From: Euonymus europaeus | Lineage: Eukaryota > Streptophyta > Magnoliopsida > Celastrales > Celastraceae | Reading direction: 5' to 3' | Length of the DNA: 64,000 nucleotides | Assembly (NCBI GenBank): GCA_963580455.1 | Contig: OY756962.1 | Span: 13,348,001 to 13,412,000 of the forward strand | Shown: positions 35,801 through 48,235 of the stretch, one piece after another | How positions within the stretch are numbered: position 1 is the stretch's first letter | Layout of the letters: each line of letters starts with the position of its first letter | Notes under the pieces: generated by a model | Databases searched by the model: none | The model's input: the letters and a program-made list of their open reading frames with translations, nothing else | What the model was told of the DNA's origin: nothing | Translations under genes and position numbers: made by a program

Positions 35801-38800
35801 ATTGTTCTTCTATGTCAAATTTTACGAGTATAAGCTTCCAAGATTATTTCGATGCCCAAACACCAACTTTTTATCACAAATGGACAAAACCGTTAAAAGC
35901 CCTTCCATAGAGAGAGTTGAGCAACTTCGGACCAACCAAGTTGCTCCGGATACACTTTTTATTGTTCTTCTATGTCAAATTTTACGAGTATAAGCTTCCA
36001 AGATTATTTCGATGCCCAAACACCAACTTTTTATCACAAATGGACAAAACCGTTAAAAGCCTCTACATAGAGAGAGTTGAGCAACTTCGGACCAACAAGA
36101 TTGCTCGGTGTGCACTTTTTATTGTTCTTCTATGTGAAATTTTATGAGTATAGGCTTCCTAGATTATTTCGATGCCAAAAAATGAACTTTTTACGACAAA
36201 TGGACAAAACCGTTAAAAGCTCCTCCATAGAGAGAGTTGAGCAACTTCGGACCAACAAAGTTGCTCGGGATACACTTTTTATTGTTCTTCTATGTCAAAT
36301 TTTACGAGTATAAGCTTCCAAGATTATTTCGATGCCCAAACACCAACTTTTTATCACAAATGGACAAAACCGTTAAAAGCCCTTCCAAAGAGAGAGTTGA
36401 GCAACTTCGGACCAACAAAGTTGCTCGGGATACACTTTTTATTGTTCTTTTTTGTCAAATTTTACGAGTATAAGCTTCCAAGACTATTTCGATGCTAAAA
36501 CACCATCTTTCTATGACAAATGGACAAAACCGTTAAAAGCCTCTCCATAGAGAGTGTTGAGCAACTTCGGACCATCAAAGTTTCTCGGTGTACAATTTTT
36601 ATTGTTCTTCTATGTCAAATTTTACGCGTATAAGCTTCCTAGATTATTTCGATGCCAAAAAAATAACTTTTTACGACAAATGGACAAAACCGTTAAAAGC
36701 TCCTCCATAGAGAGAGTTGAGCAACTTCGGACCAACAAAGTTGCTCCGGATACACTTTTTATTGTTCTTCTATGTCAAATTTTATGAGTATAAGCTTCCA
36801 AGATTATTTCGATGCCCAAACACCAACTTTTTATCACAAATGGACAAAATCGTTAAAAGCCCTTCCATAGAGAGAGTTTAGCAACTTCGGACCAACAAAG
36901 TTGCTCGGGATACACTTTTTATTATTCTTCTTTGTCAAATTTTACGAGTACAAGCTTCGTAGATTATTTCGATGCTAAAACACCATTTTTCTATGACAAA
37001 TGGACAAAACCGTTAAAAGCCTCTACATAGAGAGAGTTGAGCAACTTCGGACAAACAAGGTTGCTCGGTGTGCACTTTTTATTGTTCTTCTATGTGAAAT
37101 TTTATGAGTATACGCTTCCTTGATTATTTCGATGCCAAAAAAATAACTTTTTACGACAAATGGACAAAACCGTTAAAAGCTCCTCCATAGAGAGAGTTGA
37201 GCAACTTCGGACCAACAAAGTTGCTCGGGATACACTTTTTATTGTTCTTCTATGTCAAATTTTACGAGTATAAGCTTCCAAGATTATTTCGATGCCCAAA
37301 CACCAACTTTTTATCACAAATGGACAAAACCGTTAAAAGCCCTTCCAAAGAGAGAGTTGAGCAACTTCGGACCAACAAAGTTGCTCGGGATACACTTTTT
37401 ATTGTTCTTTTTTGTCAAATTTTACGAGTATAAGCTTCCAAGACTATTTCGATGCTAAAACACCATCTTTCTATGACAAATGGACAAAACCGTTAAAAGC
37501 CTCTCCATAGAGAGTGTTGAGCAACTTCGGACCATCAAAGTTTCTCGGTGTACACTTTTTATTGTTCTTCTATGTCAAATTTTACGCGTATAAGCTTCCT
37601 AGATTATTTCGATGCCAAAAAAATAACTTTTTACGACAAATGGACAAAACCGTTAAAAGCTCCTCCATAGAGAGAGTTGAGCAACTTCGGACCAACAAAG
37701 TTGCTCGGGATACACTTTTTATTGTTCTTCTATGTCAAATTTTACGAGTATAAGCTTCCAAGATTATTTCGATGCCCAAACACCAACTTTTTATCACAAA
37801 TGGACAAAACCGTTAAAAGCCCTTCCAAAGAGAGAGTTGAGCAACTTCGGACCAACAAAGTTGCTCGGGATACACTTTTTATTGTTCTTTTTTGTCAAAT
37901 TTTACGAGTATAAGCTTCCAAGACTATTTCGATGCTAAAACACCATCTTTCTATGACAAATGGACAAAACCGTTAAAAGCCTCTCCATAGAGAGTGTTGA
38001 GCAACTTCGGACCATCAAAGTTTCTCGGTGTACACTTTTTATTGTTCTTCTATGTCAAATTTTACGCGTATAAGCTTCCTAGATTATTTCGATGCCAAAA
38101 AAATAACTTTTTACGACAAATGGACAAAACCGTTAAATGCTCCTCCATAGAGAGAGTTGAGCAACTTCGGACCAACAAAGTTGCTCCGGATACACTTTTT
38201 ATTGTTCTTCTATGTCAAATTTTATGAGTATAAGCTTCCAAGATTATTTCGATGCCCAAACACCAACTTTTTATCACAAATGGACAAAATCGTTAAAAGC
38301 CCTTCCATAGAGAGAGTTTAACAACTTCGGACCAACAAAGTTGCTCGGGATACACTTTTTATTATTCTTCTTTGTCAAATTTTACGAGTACAAGCTTCGT
38401 AGATTATTTCGATGCTAAAACACCATTTTTCTATGACAAATGGACAAAACCGTTAAAAGCCTCTACATAGAGAGAGTTGAGCAACTTCGGACAAACAAGG
38501 TTGCTCGGTGTGCACTTTTTATTGTTCTTCTATGTGAAATTTTATGAGTATACGCTTCCTTGATTATTTCGATGCCAAAAAATGAACTTTTTACGACAAA
38601 TGGACAAAACCGTTAAAAGCTCCTCCATAGAGGGAGTTGAGCAACTTCGGACCAACAAAGTTGCTCCAGATACACTTTTTATTGTTCTTCTATGTCAAAT
38701 TTTACGAGTATAATCTTCCAAGATTATTTCGATGCCCAAACACCAACTTTTTATAACAAATGGACAAAACCGTTAAAAGCCCTTCCATAGAGAGAGTTCA

Positions 38801-40570
38801 GCAACTTCGGACCGACAAAGTTGCTCGGGATACACTTTTTATTATTCTTTTTTGTCAAATTTTACGAGTATAAGCTTCCTAGATTATTTCGATGCTAAAA
38901 CACCATCTTTCTATGACAAAAGGACAAAACCGTTAAAAGCCCCTCCATAGAGAGAGTTGAGCAACTTCGGACCATCAAAGTTGCTCGGTTTACACTTTTT
39001 ATTGTTCTTCTATGTCAAATTTTACGCGTATAAGCTTCCAAGATTATTTCGATTCCAAATCACCAACTTTCTATGAGAAATGGACAAAACCGTTAAAAGC
39101 TCCTCGATAGAGAGAGTTGAGCAACTTCGAACCGTAAAAGTTGCTCGGTGTGCACTTTTTATTGTTCTTCTAGGAGAAATTTTATGAGTTTAAGCTTCCT
39201 AGATTATTTCGATGCCAAAAAATGAACTTTTTACGACAAATGGACAAAACCGTTAAAAGCCCCTCCATAGAGAGAGTTGAGCAACTTCGGACCAACAAAG
39301 TTGCTCGGGATACACTTTTTATTATTCTTCTATGTCAAATTTTACGAGTATAGGCTTCCAAGAATATTTCGATGCCCAAACACCAACTTTTTATCACAAA
39401 TGGACAAAACCGTTAAAAGCCCTTCCATAGAGAGAGTTGAGCAACTTCGGACCAACAAAGTTGCTCGGGCTACACTTTTTATTGTTCTTCTTTGTCAAAT
39501 TTTACGTGTATAAGCTTCCAAGACTATTTCGATGCTAAAACACCATCTTTCTATGACAAATGGACAAAACCGTTAAAATCCTCTCCATAGAGAGTGTTGA
39601 GCAACTTCGGACCATCAAAGTTTCTCGGTGTACACTTTTTATTGTTCTTCTATGTCAAATTTTACGCGTATAAGCTTCCTAGATTATTTCGATGCCAAAA
39701 AATGAACTTTTTACGACAAATGGACAAAACCGTTAAAAGCCTCTCCATAGAGAGAGTTGAGCAACTTTGGACCATCAAAGTTTCTCGGTGTACACTTTTT
39801 ATTGTTCTTTTATGTCAAATTTTACGCGTATAAGCTTCCAAGATTATTTCGATTCCAAATCACGAACATTCTAGGAGAAATGGACAAAACCGTTAAAAGC
39901 TCCTCCATAGAGAGAGTTGAGCAACTTCGAACCGTCAAAGTTGCTCGGTGTGCACTTTTTATTGTTATTCTATGTCAAATTTTATGAGTATAAGCTTCCA
40001 AGATTATTTCGATTCCAAATCACCAACTTTCTATCAGAAATGGACAAAACCGTTAAAAGCTCTTCCATAGAGAGAGTTGAGCAACTTCGGACCAACAAAG
40101 TTGCTCCGGATACAATTTTTATTGTTCTTCTATGTCAAATTTTACGAGTATAAGCTTCCAAGATTATTTCGATGCCCAAACACCAACTTTTTATCACAAA
40201 TGGACAAAACCGTTAAAAGCCCTTCCATAGAGAGAGTTGAGCAGCTTCGGACCAACCAAGTTGCTCCGGATACACTTTTTATTGTTCTTCTATGTCAAAT
40301 TTTACGAGTATAAGCTTCCAAGATTATTTCGATGCCCAAACACCAACTTTTTATCACAAATGGACAAAACCGTTAAAAGCCTCTACATAGAGAGAGTTGA
40401 GCAACTTCGGACCAACAAGATTGCTCGGTGTGCACTTTTTATTGTTCTTCTATGTGAAATTTTATGAGTATAGGCTTCCTAGATTATTTCGATGCCAAAA
40501 AATGAACTTTTTACGACAAATGGACAAAACCGTTAAAAGCTCCTCCATAGAGAGAGTTGAGCAACTTCGG
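29070..40570. repeat. 27-mer HOR, 4,320 bp x about 2.7
   Basis: Units run about 29,070-33,390, 33,390-37,710 and 37,710-40,570 (partial). The period is exactly 27 x 160. Marks found at the same place in each unit include GCCAAAAAAATAAC, CAAGCTTCGTAG, GGACAAACAAGG, TACGCTTCCTTG, AGAGGGAGTTG, ATAATCTTCC, TTTATAACAAATGG, TCGGTTTACAC, CCTCGATAG, TAGGAGAAATTTTATGAG, AGAATATTTCG, GGGCTACAC, CACGAACATTC and GGACCAACCAAG. Inside each unit a three-monomer (480-bp) block with CCTTCCAAAGAGAG is doubled (32,877/33,357 and 37,197/37,677). The third unit loses its match near 40,570, where CTCGGGATAC is replaced by CTCCGGATAC. This is the largest homogenised block in the window. Confidence 0.93.
32877..33836. 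repeat. Nested trimer duplication, 480 bp x 2
   Basis: Three monomers (class A with CCTTCCAAAGAG, class D with TTCTTTTTTGTC, and a C-front/B-tail hybrid with GCCAAAAAAATAAC) are repeated in tandem. The same doublet lies one 27-mer further on at 37,197-38,156. A third instance of the trimer lies 960 bp upstream at about 31,917. A 480-bp period is also the shortest one that restores the reading frame, but I see no sign that the frame matters. Confidence 0.85.
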
Positions 40571-43500
40571 ACCAACCAAGTTGCTCCGGATACACTTTTT
40601 ATTGTTCTTCTATGTCAAATTTTACGAGTATAAGCTTCCAAGATTATTTCGATGCCCAAACATCAACTTTTTATCACAAATGGACAAAATCGTTAAAAGC
40701 CCTTCCATAGAGAGAGTTCAGCAACTTCGGACCAACAAAGTTGCTCGGGATACACTTTTTATTATTCTTCTTTGTCAAATTTTACGAGTATAAGCTTCCT
40801 AGATTATTTCGATGCTAAAACACCATCTTTCTATGACAAAAGGACAAAACCGTTAAAAGCCCCTCCATAGAGAGAGTTGAACAACTTCGGACCATCAAAG
40901 TTGCTCGGTGTACACTTTTTATTGTTCTTCTATGTCAAATTTTACGCGTATAAACTTCCAAGATTATTTCGATTCCAAATCACCAACTATCTATGAGAAA
41001 TGGACAAAACCGTTAAAAGCTCCTCCATAGAGAGAGTTGAGCAACTTCGAACCGTAAAAGTTGCTCGGTGTGCACTTTTTATTGTTCTTCTATGAGAAAT
41101 TTTATGAGTTTAAGCTTCCTAGATTATTTCGATGCCAAAAAATGAACTTTTTACGACAAATGGACAAAACCGATAAAAGCTCCTCCATAGAGCGAGTTGA
41201 GCAACTTCGGACCAACAAAGTTGCTCGGGATACACTTTTTATTATTCTTCTATGTCAAATTTTACGAGTATAAGCTTCCAACATTATTTCGATCCCCAAA
41301 CACCAACTTTTTATCACAAATGGGCAAAACAGTTAAAAGCCCTTTCATAGAGAGAGTTGAGCAACTTCGGACAAACAAAGTTGCTCGGGATACACTTTTT
41401 ACCATCTTTCTATGACAAATGGACAAAACCGTTAAAAGCCCCTCCATAGAGAGAGTTGAGCAACTTCGGACCAACAAAGTTGCTCGGTGTGCACTTTTTA
41501 TTGTTCTTCTATGTGAAATTTTATGAGTATAAGCTTCCTAGATTATTTCGATGCCAAAAAATGAACTTTTTACGACAAATGGACAAAACCGTTAAAAGCT
41601 CCTCCATAGAGAGAGTTGAGCAACTTCGGACCAACAAAGTTGCTCGGGATACACTTTTTATTATTCTTCTATGTCAAATTTTACGAGTATAAGCTTCCAA
41701 GATTATTTCGATCCCCAAACACCAACTTTTTATCACAAATAGACAAAACCGTTAAAAGCCCTCCCATAGAGAGAGTTTAGCAACTTCGGACCAACAAAGT
41801 TGCTCGGGATACACTTTTTATTGTTCTTCTTTGTCAAATTTTACGAGTATAAGCTTCCAAGACTATTTCGATGCTAAAACACCATCTTTCTATGACAAAT
41901 GGACAAAACCGTTAAAAGCCCCTACATAGAGAGAGTTGAGCAACTTCGGAACAACAAAGTTGCTCGGTGTGCACTTTTTATTGTTCTTCTATGTGAAATT
42001 TTATGAGTATAAGCTTCCTAGATTATTTCGATGCCAAAAAATGGACTTTTTACGACAAATGGACAAAACCGTTAAAAGCTCCTCCATAAAGAGAGTTGAG
42101 CAACTTCGGACCAACAAAGTTACTCCGGATACACTTTTTATTGTTCTTCTATGTCAAATTTTTCGAGTATAAGCTTCCAAGATTATTTCGATGCCCAAAC
42201 ACCAAATTTTTATCACAAATGGACAAAACCGTTAAAAGCCCTTCCATAGAGAGAGTTGAGCAACATCGGACCAACAAAGTTGCTCGGGATACACTTTTTA
42301 TTATTCCTCTTTGTCAAATTTTACGAGTATAAGCTTCCTAGATTATTTCGATGCTAAAACACCATCTTTCTATGACAAATGGACAAAACCGTTAAAAGCC
42401 CATCCATAGAGAGAGTTGAGCAACTTCGGACCAACAAAGTTGCTCGGTGTGCACTTTTTATTGTTCTTCTATGTGAAATTTTATGAGTATAAGCTTCCTA
42501 CATTATTTCGATGCCAAAAAATGAACTTTTACGACAAATGGACAAAACCGTTAAAAGCTACTCCATAGAGAGAGTTGACCAACTTCGGACCAACAAATTT
42601 GCTCCGGATACACTTTTTATTGTTCTTCTACGTCAAATTTTACGAGTATAAGCTTCCAAGATTATTTCGATGCCCAAACACCAACTTTTTCTCACAAATG
42701 GATAAAACCGTTAAAAGCCCTTCCATAGAGAGAGTTGAGCAACTTCGTACCAACAAAGTTGCTCAGGATACACTTTTTATTATTCTTCTTTGTCAAATTT
42801 TACGAGTATAAGCTTCCTAGATTATTTCGATGCTAAAACATCATCTTTCTATGACAAATGGACAAAACCGTTAAAAGCCCCTCCATAGAGAGAGTTGAGC
42901 AACTTCGGACCATCAAAGTTTCTCGGTGTACACTTTTTATTGTTCTTCTATGTCAAATTTTACGCGTATAAGCTTCCAAGATTATTTCGATTCCAAATCA
43001 CCAACTTTCTATGAGAAATGGAAAAAACCGCTAAAAGCTCCTCCATAGAGAGAGTTGAGCAACTTCGAACTGTCAAAGTTGCTCGGTGTGCACTTTTTAT
43101 TGTTCTTCTATGAGAAATTTTATGAGTATAAGCTTCCTAGATTATTTCGATGCCAAAAAATGAACTTTTTACGACAAATGGACAAAACCGTTAAAAGCTC
43201 GTCCATAGAGAGAGTTGAGCAACTTCGTACCAACAAAGTTGCTCGGGATACACTTTTTATTATTCCTCTTTGTCAAATTTTACGAGTATAAGCTTCCTAG
43301 ATTATTTCGATGCTAAAACACCATCTTTCTTTGACAAATGGACAAAACCGTTAAAAGCCCATCTATAGAGAGAGTTGAGCAACTTCGGACCAACAAAGTT
43401 GCTCGGTGTGCACTTTTTATTGTTCTTCTATATGAAATTTTATGAGTATAAGCTTCCTACATTATTTCGATGCCAAAAAATGAACTTTTACGACAAATGG

Positions 43501-44250
43501 ACAAAACCGTTAAAAGCTACTCCATAGAGAGAGTTGACCAACTTCGGACCAACAAATTTGCTCCGGATACACTTTTTATTGTTCTTCTATATCAAATTTT
43601 ACGAGTATAAGCTTCCAAGATTATTTCGATGCCCAAACACCAACTTTTTATCACAAATGGACAAAACCGTTAAAAGCCCTTCCATAGAGAGAGTTGAGCA
43701 ACTTCAGACCAACAAAGTTGCTCGGGATACACTTTTTATTGTTCTTCTATGTCAAATTTTACGAGTATAAGCTTCCAAGACTATTTCGATGCTAAAACAC
43801 CATCTTTCTATGACAAATGGACAAAACCGTTAAAAGCCCCTCCATAGAGAGAGTTGAGCAACTTCGGACCATCAAAGTTTCTCGGTGTACACTTTTTATT
43901 GTTCTTCTATGTCAAATTTTACGCGTATAAGCTTCCAAGATTATTTCGATTCCAAATCACCAACTTTCTAGGAGAAATGGACAAAACCGTTAAAAGCTCC
44001 TCCAAAGAGAGAGTTGAGCAACTTCGAACCGTCAAAGTTGCTCGGTGTGCACTTTTTATTGTTCTTCTATCTGAAATTTTATGAGTATAAGCGTTCTAGA
44101 TTATTGCGATGCCAAAAAATGAACGTTTTACGACAAATGGACAAAACCGTTAAAAGCTCCTCCATAGAGAGAGTTGAGCAACTTCGGACCAACAAAGTTG
44201 CTCCAGATACACTTTTTATTGTTTTTCTATGTCAAATTTTACAAGTATAA
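40570..44250. repeat. Heterogeneous satellite region between the 27-mer and 10-mer blocks
   Basis: Monomers continue without gap but belong to no clear HOR. A six-monomer relation is visible: about 42,270-42,720 matches 43,229-43,680 at offset 959, marked by TTATTATTCCTCTTTG, CCTACATTATTTCG, a one-base-short GAACTTTTACGAC, AGTTGACCAAC and CAAATTTGCTCC. A truncated monomer lies at 41,356. Nothing other than satellite is present. Confidence 0.85.
41356..41454 (+). repeat. Truncated class D monomer, 99 bp
   Basis: The monomer reads normally to TCGGGATACACTTTTTA and then goes straight to CCATCTTTCTATGACAAATG. The 61 bp between these points, which hold CAAATTTTACGAG, the HindIII site and TATTTCGATG, are missing. 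Front and tail are both class D, so this looks like a simple internal deletion, with at most a single shared A at the joint. From here on the monomer phase is moved by 61 bp. Confidence 0.92.
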
Positions 44251-47168
44251 GCTTCCAAGATTATTTCGATGCCCAAACACCAACTTTTTATCACAAATGG
44301 ACAAAACCGTTAAAAGCCCTTCCATAGAGAGGGTTGAGCAACTTCAGACCAACAAAGTTGCTCGGGATACACTTTTTATTGTTCTTCTCTGTCAAATTTT
44401 ACGAGTATGAGCTTCCTAGATTTTTTCGATGCTAAAACACCATCTTTCTATGACAAATGGACAAAACCGTTAAAAGCCCCTCCATAGAGAGAGTTGAGCA
44501 ACTTCGGACCATCAAAGTTTCTCGGTGTACACTTTTTATTGTTCTTCTATGTCAAATTTTACGCGTATAAGCTTCCAAGATTATTTCGATTCCAAATCAC
44601 AAACTTTCTAGGAGAAATAGACAAAACCGTTAAAAGCTCCTCCAAAGAGAGAGTTGAGCAACTTCGAACCGTCAAAATTGCTCGGTGTGCACTTTTTATT
44701 GTTCTTCTATGAGAAATTTTATCAGTATAAGCTTCCTGGATTATTTCGATGCCAAAAAATGAACTTTTTACGACAAATGGACAAAACCGTTAAAAGCTCG
44801 TCCATAGAGAGAGTTGAGCAGCTTCGTACCAACAAAGTTGCTCGGGATACACTTTTTATTGTTCTTCTATATCAAATTTTTCGAGTATATGCTTCCAAGA
44901 TTATTTCGATGCCCAAACACCAACTTTTTATCACAAATGGACAAAACCGTTAAAAGCCCTTCCAGAGAGAGTTCAGCAACTTCGGACCAACAAAGTTGGT
45001 CGGGATACACTTTTTATTGTTCTTCTTTGTCAAATTTTACGAGTATAAGCTTCCAACACTATTTCGATGCTAAAACACCATCTTTCTATGACAAATGGAC
45101 AAAACCTTTAAAAGCCCCTCCATCGAGAGAGTTGAGCAACTTCGGACCATCAAAGTTTCTCGGTGTACACTTTTTATTATTCTTCGATGTCAAATTTTAC
45201 GCGTATAAGCTTCCAAGATTATTTCGATTCCAAATCACCAACTTTCTAGGAGAAATGGACAAAACAGTTAAAAGCTCCTCCAAAGAGAGAGTTGAGCAAC
45301 TTCGAACCGTCAAAGTTGCTCGATGTGCACTTTTTATTATTCTTCTATGTGAAATTTTATGAGTATAAGCTTTCTTGATTATTTCGATGAGAAAAAATGA
45401 ACGTTTTACGACAAATGGACAAAATCGTTAAAAGCTCCTCCATAGAGAGAGTTGAGCAACTTCGGACCAACAAAGTTGCTCCGGATACACTTTTTATTGT
45501 TTTTCTATGTCAAATTTTACAAGTATAAGCTTCCAAGATTATTTCGATGCCCAAACACCAACTTTCTATGACAAATGGACAAAACCGTTAAAAGCCCCTC
45601 CATAGAGAGAGTTGAGCAACTTCGGACCATCAAAGTTTCTCGGTGTACACTTTTTATTGTTCTTCTATGTCAAATTTTACGCGTATAAGCTTCCAAGATT
45701 ATTTCGATTCCAAATCACAAACTTTCTATGAGAAATGGACAAAACCGTTAAAAGCTCCTCCATAAAGAGAGTTGAGCAACTTCGAACCAACAAAGTTGCT
45801 CCAGATACACTTTTTATTGTTCTTCTATATCAAATTTTACGAGTATAAGCTTCCAAGATTATTTCGATGCCCAAACACCAACTTTTTATCACAAATGGAC
45901 AAAACCGTTAAAAGCCCTTCCATAGAGAGAGTTGAGCAACTTCAGACCAACAAAGTTGCTCGGGATACACTTTTTATTGTTCTTCTCTGTCAAATTTTAC
46001 GAGTATAAGCTTCCTAGATTTTTTCGATGCTAAAACACCATCTTTCTATGACAAATGGACAAAACCGTTAAAAGCCCCTCCATAGAGAGAGTTGAGCAAC
46101 TTCGGACCATCAAAGTTTCTCGGTGTACACTTTTTATTGTTCTTCTATGTCAAATTTTACGCGTATAAGCTTCCAAGATTATTTCGATTCCAAATCACAA
46201 ACTTTCTAGGAGAAATAGACAAAACCGTTAAAAGCTCCTCCAAAGAGAGAGTTGAGCAATTTCGAACCGTCAAAGTTGCTCGGTGTGCACTTTTTATTGT
46301 TCTTCTATGAGAAATTTTATGAGTATAAGCTTCCTAGATTATTTCGATGCCAAAAAATGAACTTTTTACGACAAATGGACAAAACCGTTAAAAGCTCGTC
46401 CATAGAGAGAGTTGAGCAACTTCGTACCAACAAAGTTGCTCGGGATACACTTTTTATTGTTCTTCTATATCAAATTTTACGAGTATATGCTTCCAAGATT
46501 ATTTCGATGCCCAAACACCAACTTTTTATCACAAATGGACAAAACCGTTAAAAGCCCCTCCATAGAGAGTTCAGCAACTTCGGACCAACAAAGTTGGTCG
46601 GGATACACTTTTTATTGTTCTTCTTTGTCAAATTTTACGAGTATAAGCTTCCAAGACTATTTCGATGCTAAAACACCATCTTTCTATGACAAATGGACAA
46701 AACCTTTAAAAGCCCCTCCATCGAGAGAGTTGAGCAACTTCGGACCATCAAAGTTTCTCGGTGTACACTTTTTATTATTCTTCGATGTCAAATTTTACGC
46801 GTATAAGCATCCAAGATTATTTCGATTCCAAATCACCAACTTTCTAGGAGAAATGGACAAAACAGTTAAAATCTCCTCCAAAGAGAGAGTTGAGCAACTT
46901 CGAACCGTCAAAGTTGCTCGATGTGCACTTTTTATTATTCTTCTATGTGAAATTTTATGAGTATAAGCTTTCTTGATTATTGCGATGCCAAAAAATGAAC
47001 GTTTTACGACAAATGGACAAAACCGTTAAAAGCTCCTCCATAGAGAGAGTTGAGCAACTTCGGACCAACAAAGTTGCTCCGGATACACTTTTTATTGTTT
47101 TTCTATGTCAAATTTTACAAGTATAAGCTTCCAAGATTATTTCGATGCCCAAACACCAACTTTCTATC
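44250..47168. repeat. 10-mer HOR, 1,598 bp x about 1.8
   Basis: About 44,250-45,570 matches 45,848-47,168 at offset 1,598 (10 x 160 minus 2). Shared marks are AAGCTCGTCCATAG, CTTCGTACCAAC, GTATATGCTTCC, AGTTGGTCGGG, AAAACCTTTAAAAG, CCATCGAGAG and TCTTCGATGTC. The 2-bp deficit comes from a shortened A-to-D junction (AGAGAGTTCAGC near 44,970 and 46,565). The two copies differ at several sites, for example AACACTATTTCG against AAGACTATTTCG. Confidence 0.85.
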
Positions 47169-48235
47169 ACAAATGGACAAAACCGTTAAAAGCCCTTCCA
47201 TAGAGAGAGTTCAGCAACTTCAGAACAACAAAGTTGCTCGGGATACACTTTTTATTGTTCTTCTCTGTCAAATTTTACGAGTATAAGCTTCCTAGATTTT
47301 TTCGATGCCAAAACACCATCTTTCTATGACAAATGGACAAAACCGTTAAAAGCCCCTCCATAGAGAGAGTTGAGCAACTTCGGACCATCAAATTTTCTCG
47401 GTGTACACTTTTTATTGTTCTTCTATGTCAAATTTTACGCGTATAAGCTTCCAAGATTATTTTGATTCCAAATCACAAACTTTCTATGAGAAATGGACAA
47501 AACCGTTAAAAGCTCCTCCATAGAGAGAGTTGAGCAACTTCGAACCGTCAAAGTTGCTCGGTGTGCACTTTTTATTGTTCTTCTATGAGAAATTTTATGA
47601 GTATAAGCTTCCTAGATTATTTCGATGCCAAAAAATGAACTTTTTACGACAAATGGACAAAACCGTTAAAAGCTCCTCCATAGCGAGAGTTGAGCAACTT
47701 CGGACCAACAAAGTTGCTCGGGATACACTTTTTATTGTTCTTCTATGTCAAATTTTACGTGTATAAGCTTCCAAGATTATTTCGACGCCCAAACACAAAC
47801 TTTTTATCACAAATGGACAAAACCGTTAAAAGTCCTTCCATAGAGAGAGTTGAGCAACTTCGGACCAACAAAGTTGCTCGGGATACACTTTTTATTGTTC
47901 TTCTCTGTCAAATTTTACGAGTATAAGCTTCCAAGACTATTTCGATGCTAAAACACCATCTTTCTATGACAAATGGACAAAACCGTTAAAAGCCTCTCCA
48001 TAGAAAGTGTTGAGCAACTTCGGACCATCAAAGTTTCTCGGTGTACACTTTTTATTGTTCTTCTATGTCAAATTTTACGCTTATAAGCTTCCTAGATTAT
48101 TTCGATGCCAAAAAATGAACTTTTTACGACAAATGGACAAAACCGTTAAAAACCTCTCCATGGAGAGAGTTGAGCAACTTCGGACCATCAAAGTTTCTCG
48201 GTGTACACTTTTTATTGTTCTTCTATGTAAAATTT
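47168..48235. repeat. Satellite linker between HOR blocks, copied 7.5 kb downstream
   Basis: These six to seven monomers carry CCATAGCGAGAG, TTCGACGCCCAAAC, AAGTCCTTCC, ATAGAAAGTGTTG and TATGTAAAATTTTACGCG. The same set, in the same order, appears at about 54,678-55,590 at an offset of 7,510 bp, falling to 7,350 bp after one monomer is lost from the downstream copy near 55,510. Confidence 0.8.

Noticed and set aside
46412..46960. Longest open frame, 182 codons (also at 44,814-45,362)
   Set aside because: It is long only because a 2-bp-shortened monomer moves the frame past the usual stop. Its translation is the same satellite peptide in successive frames, so it is not a gene.
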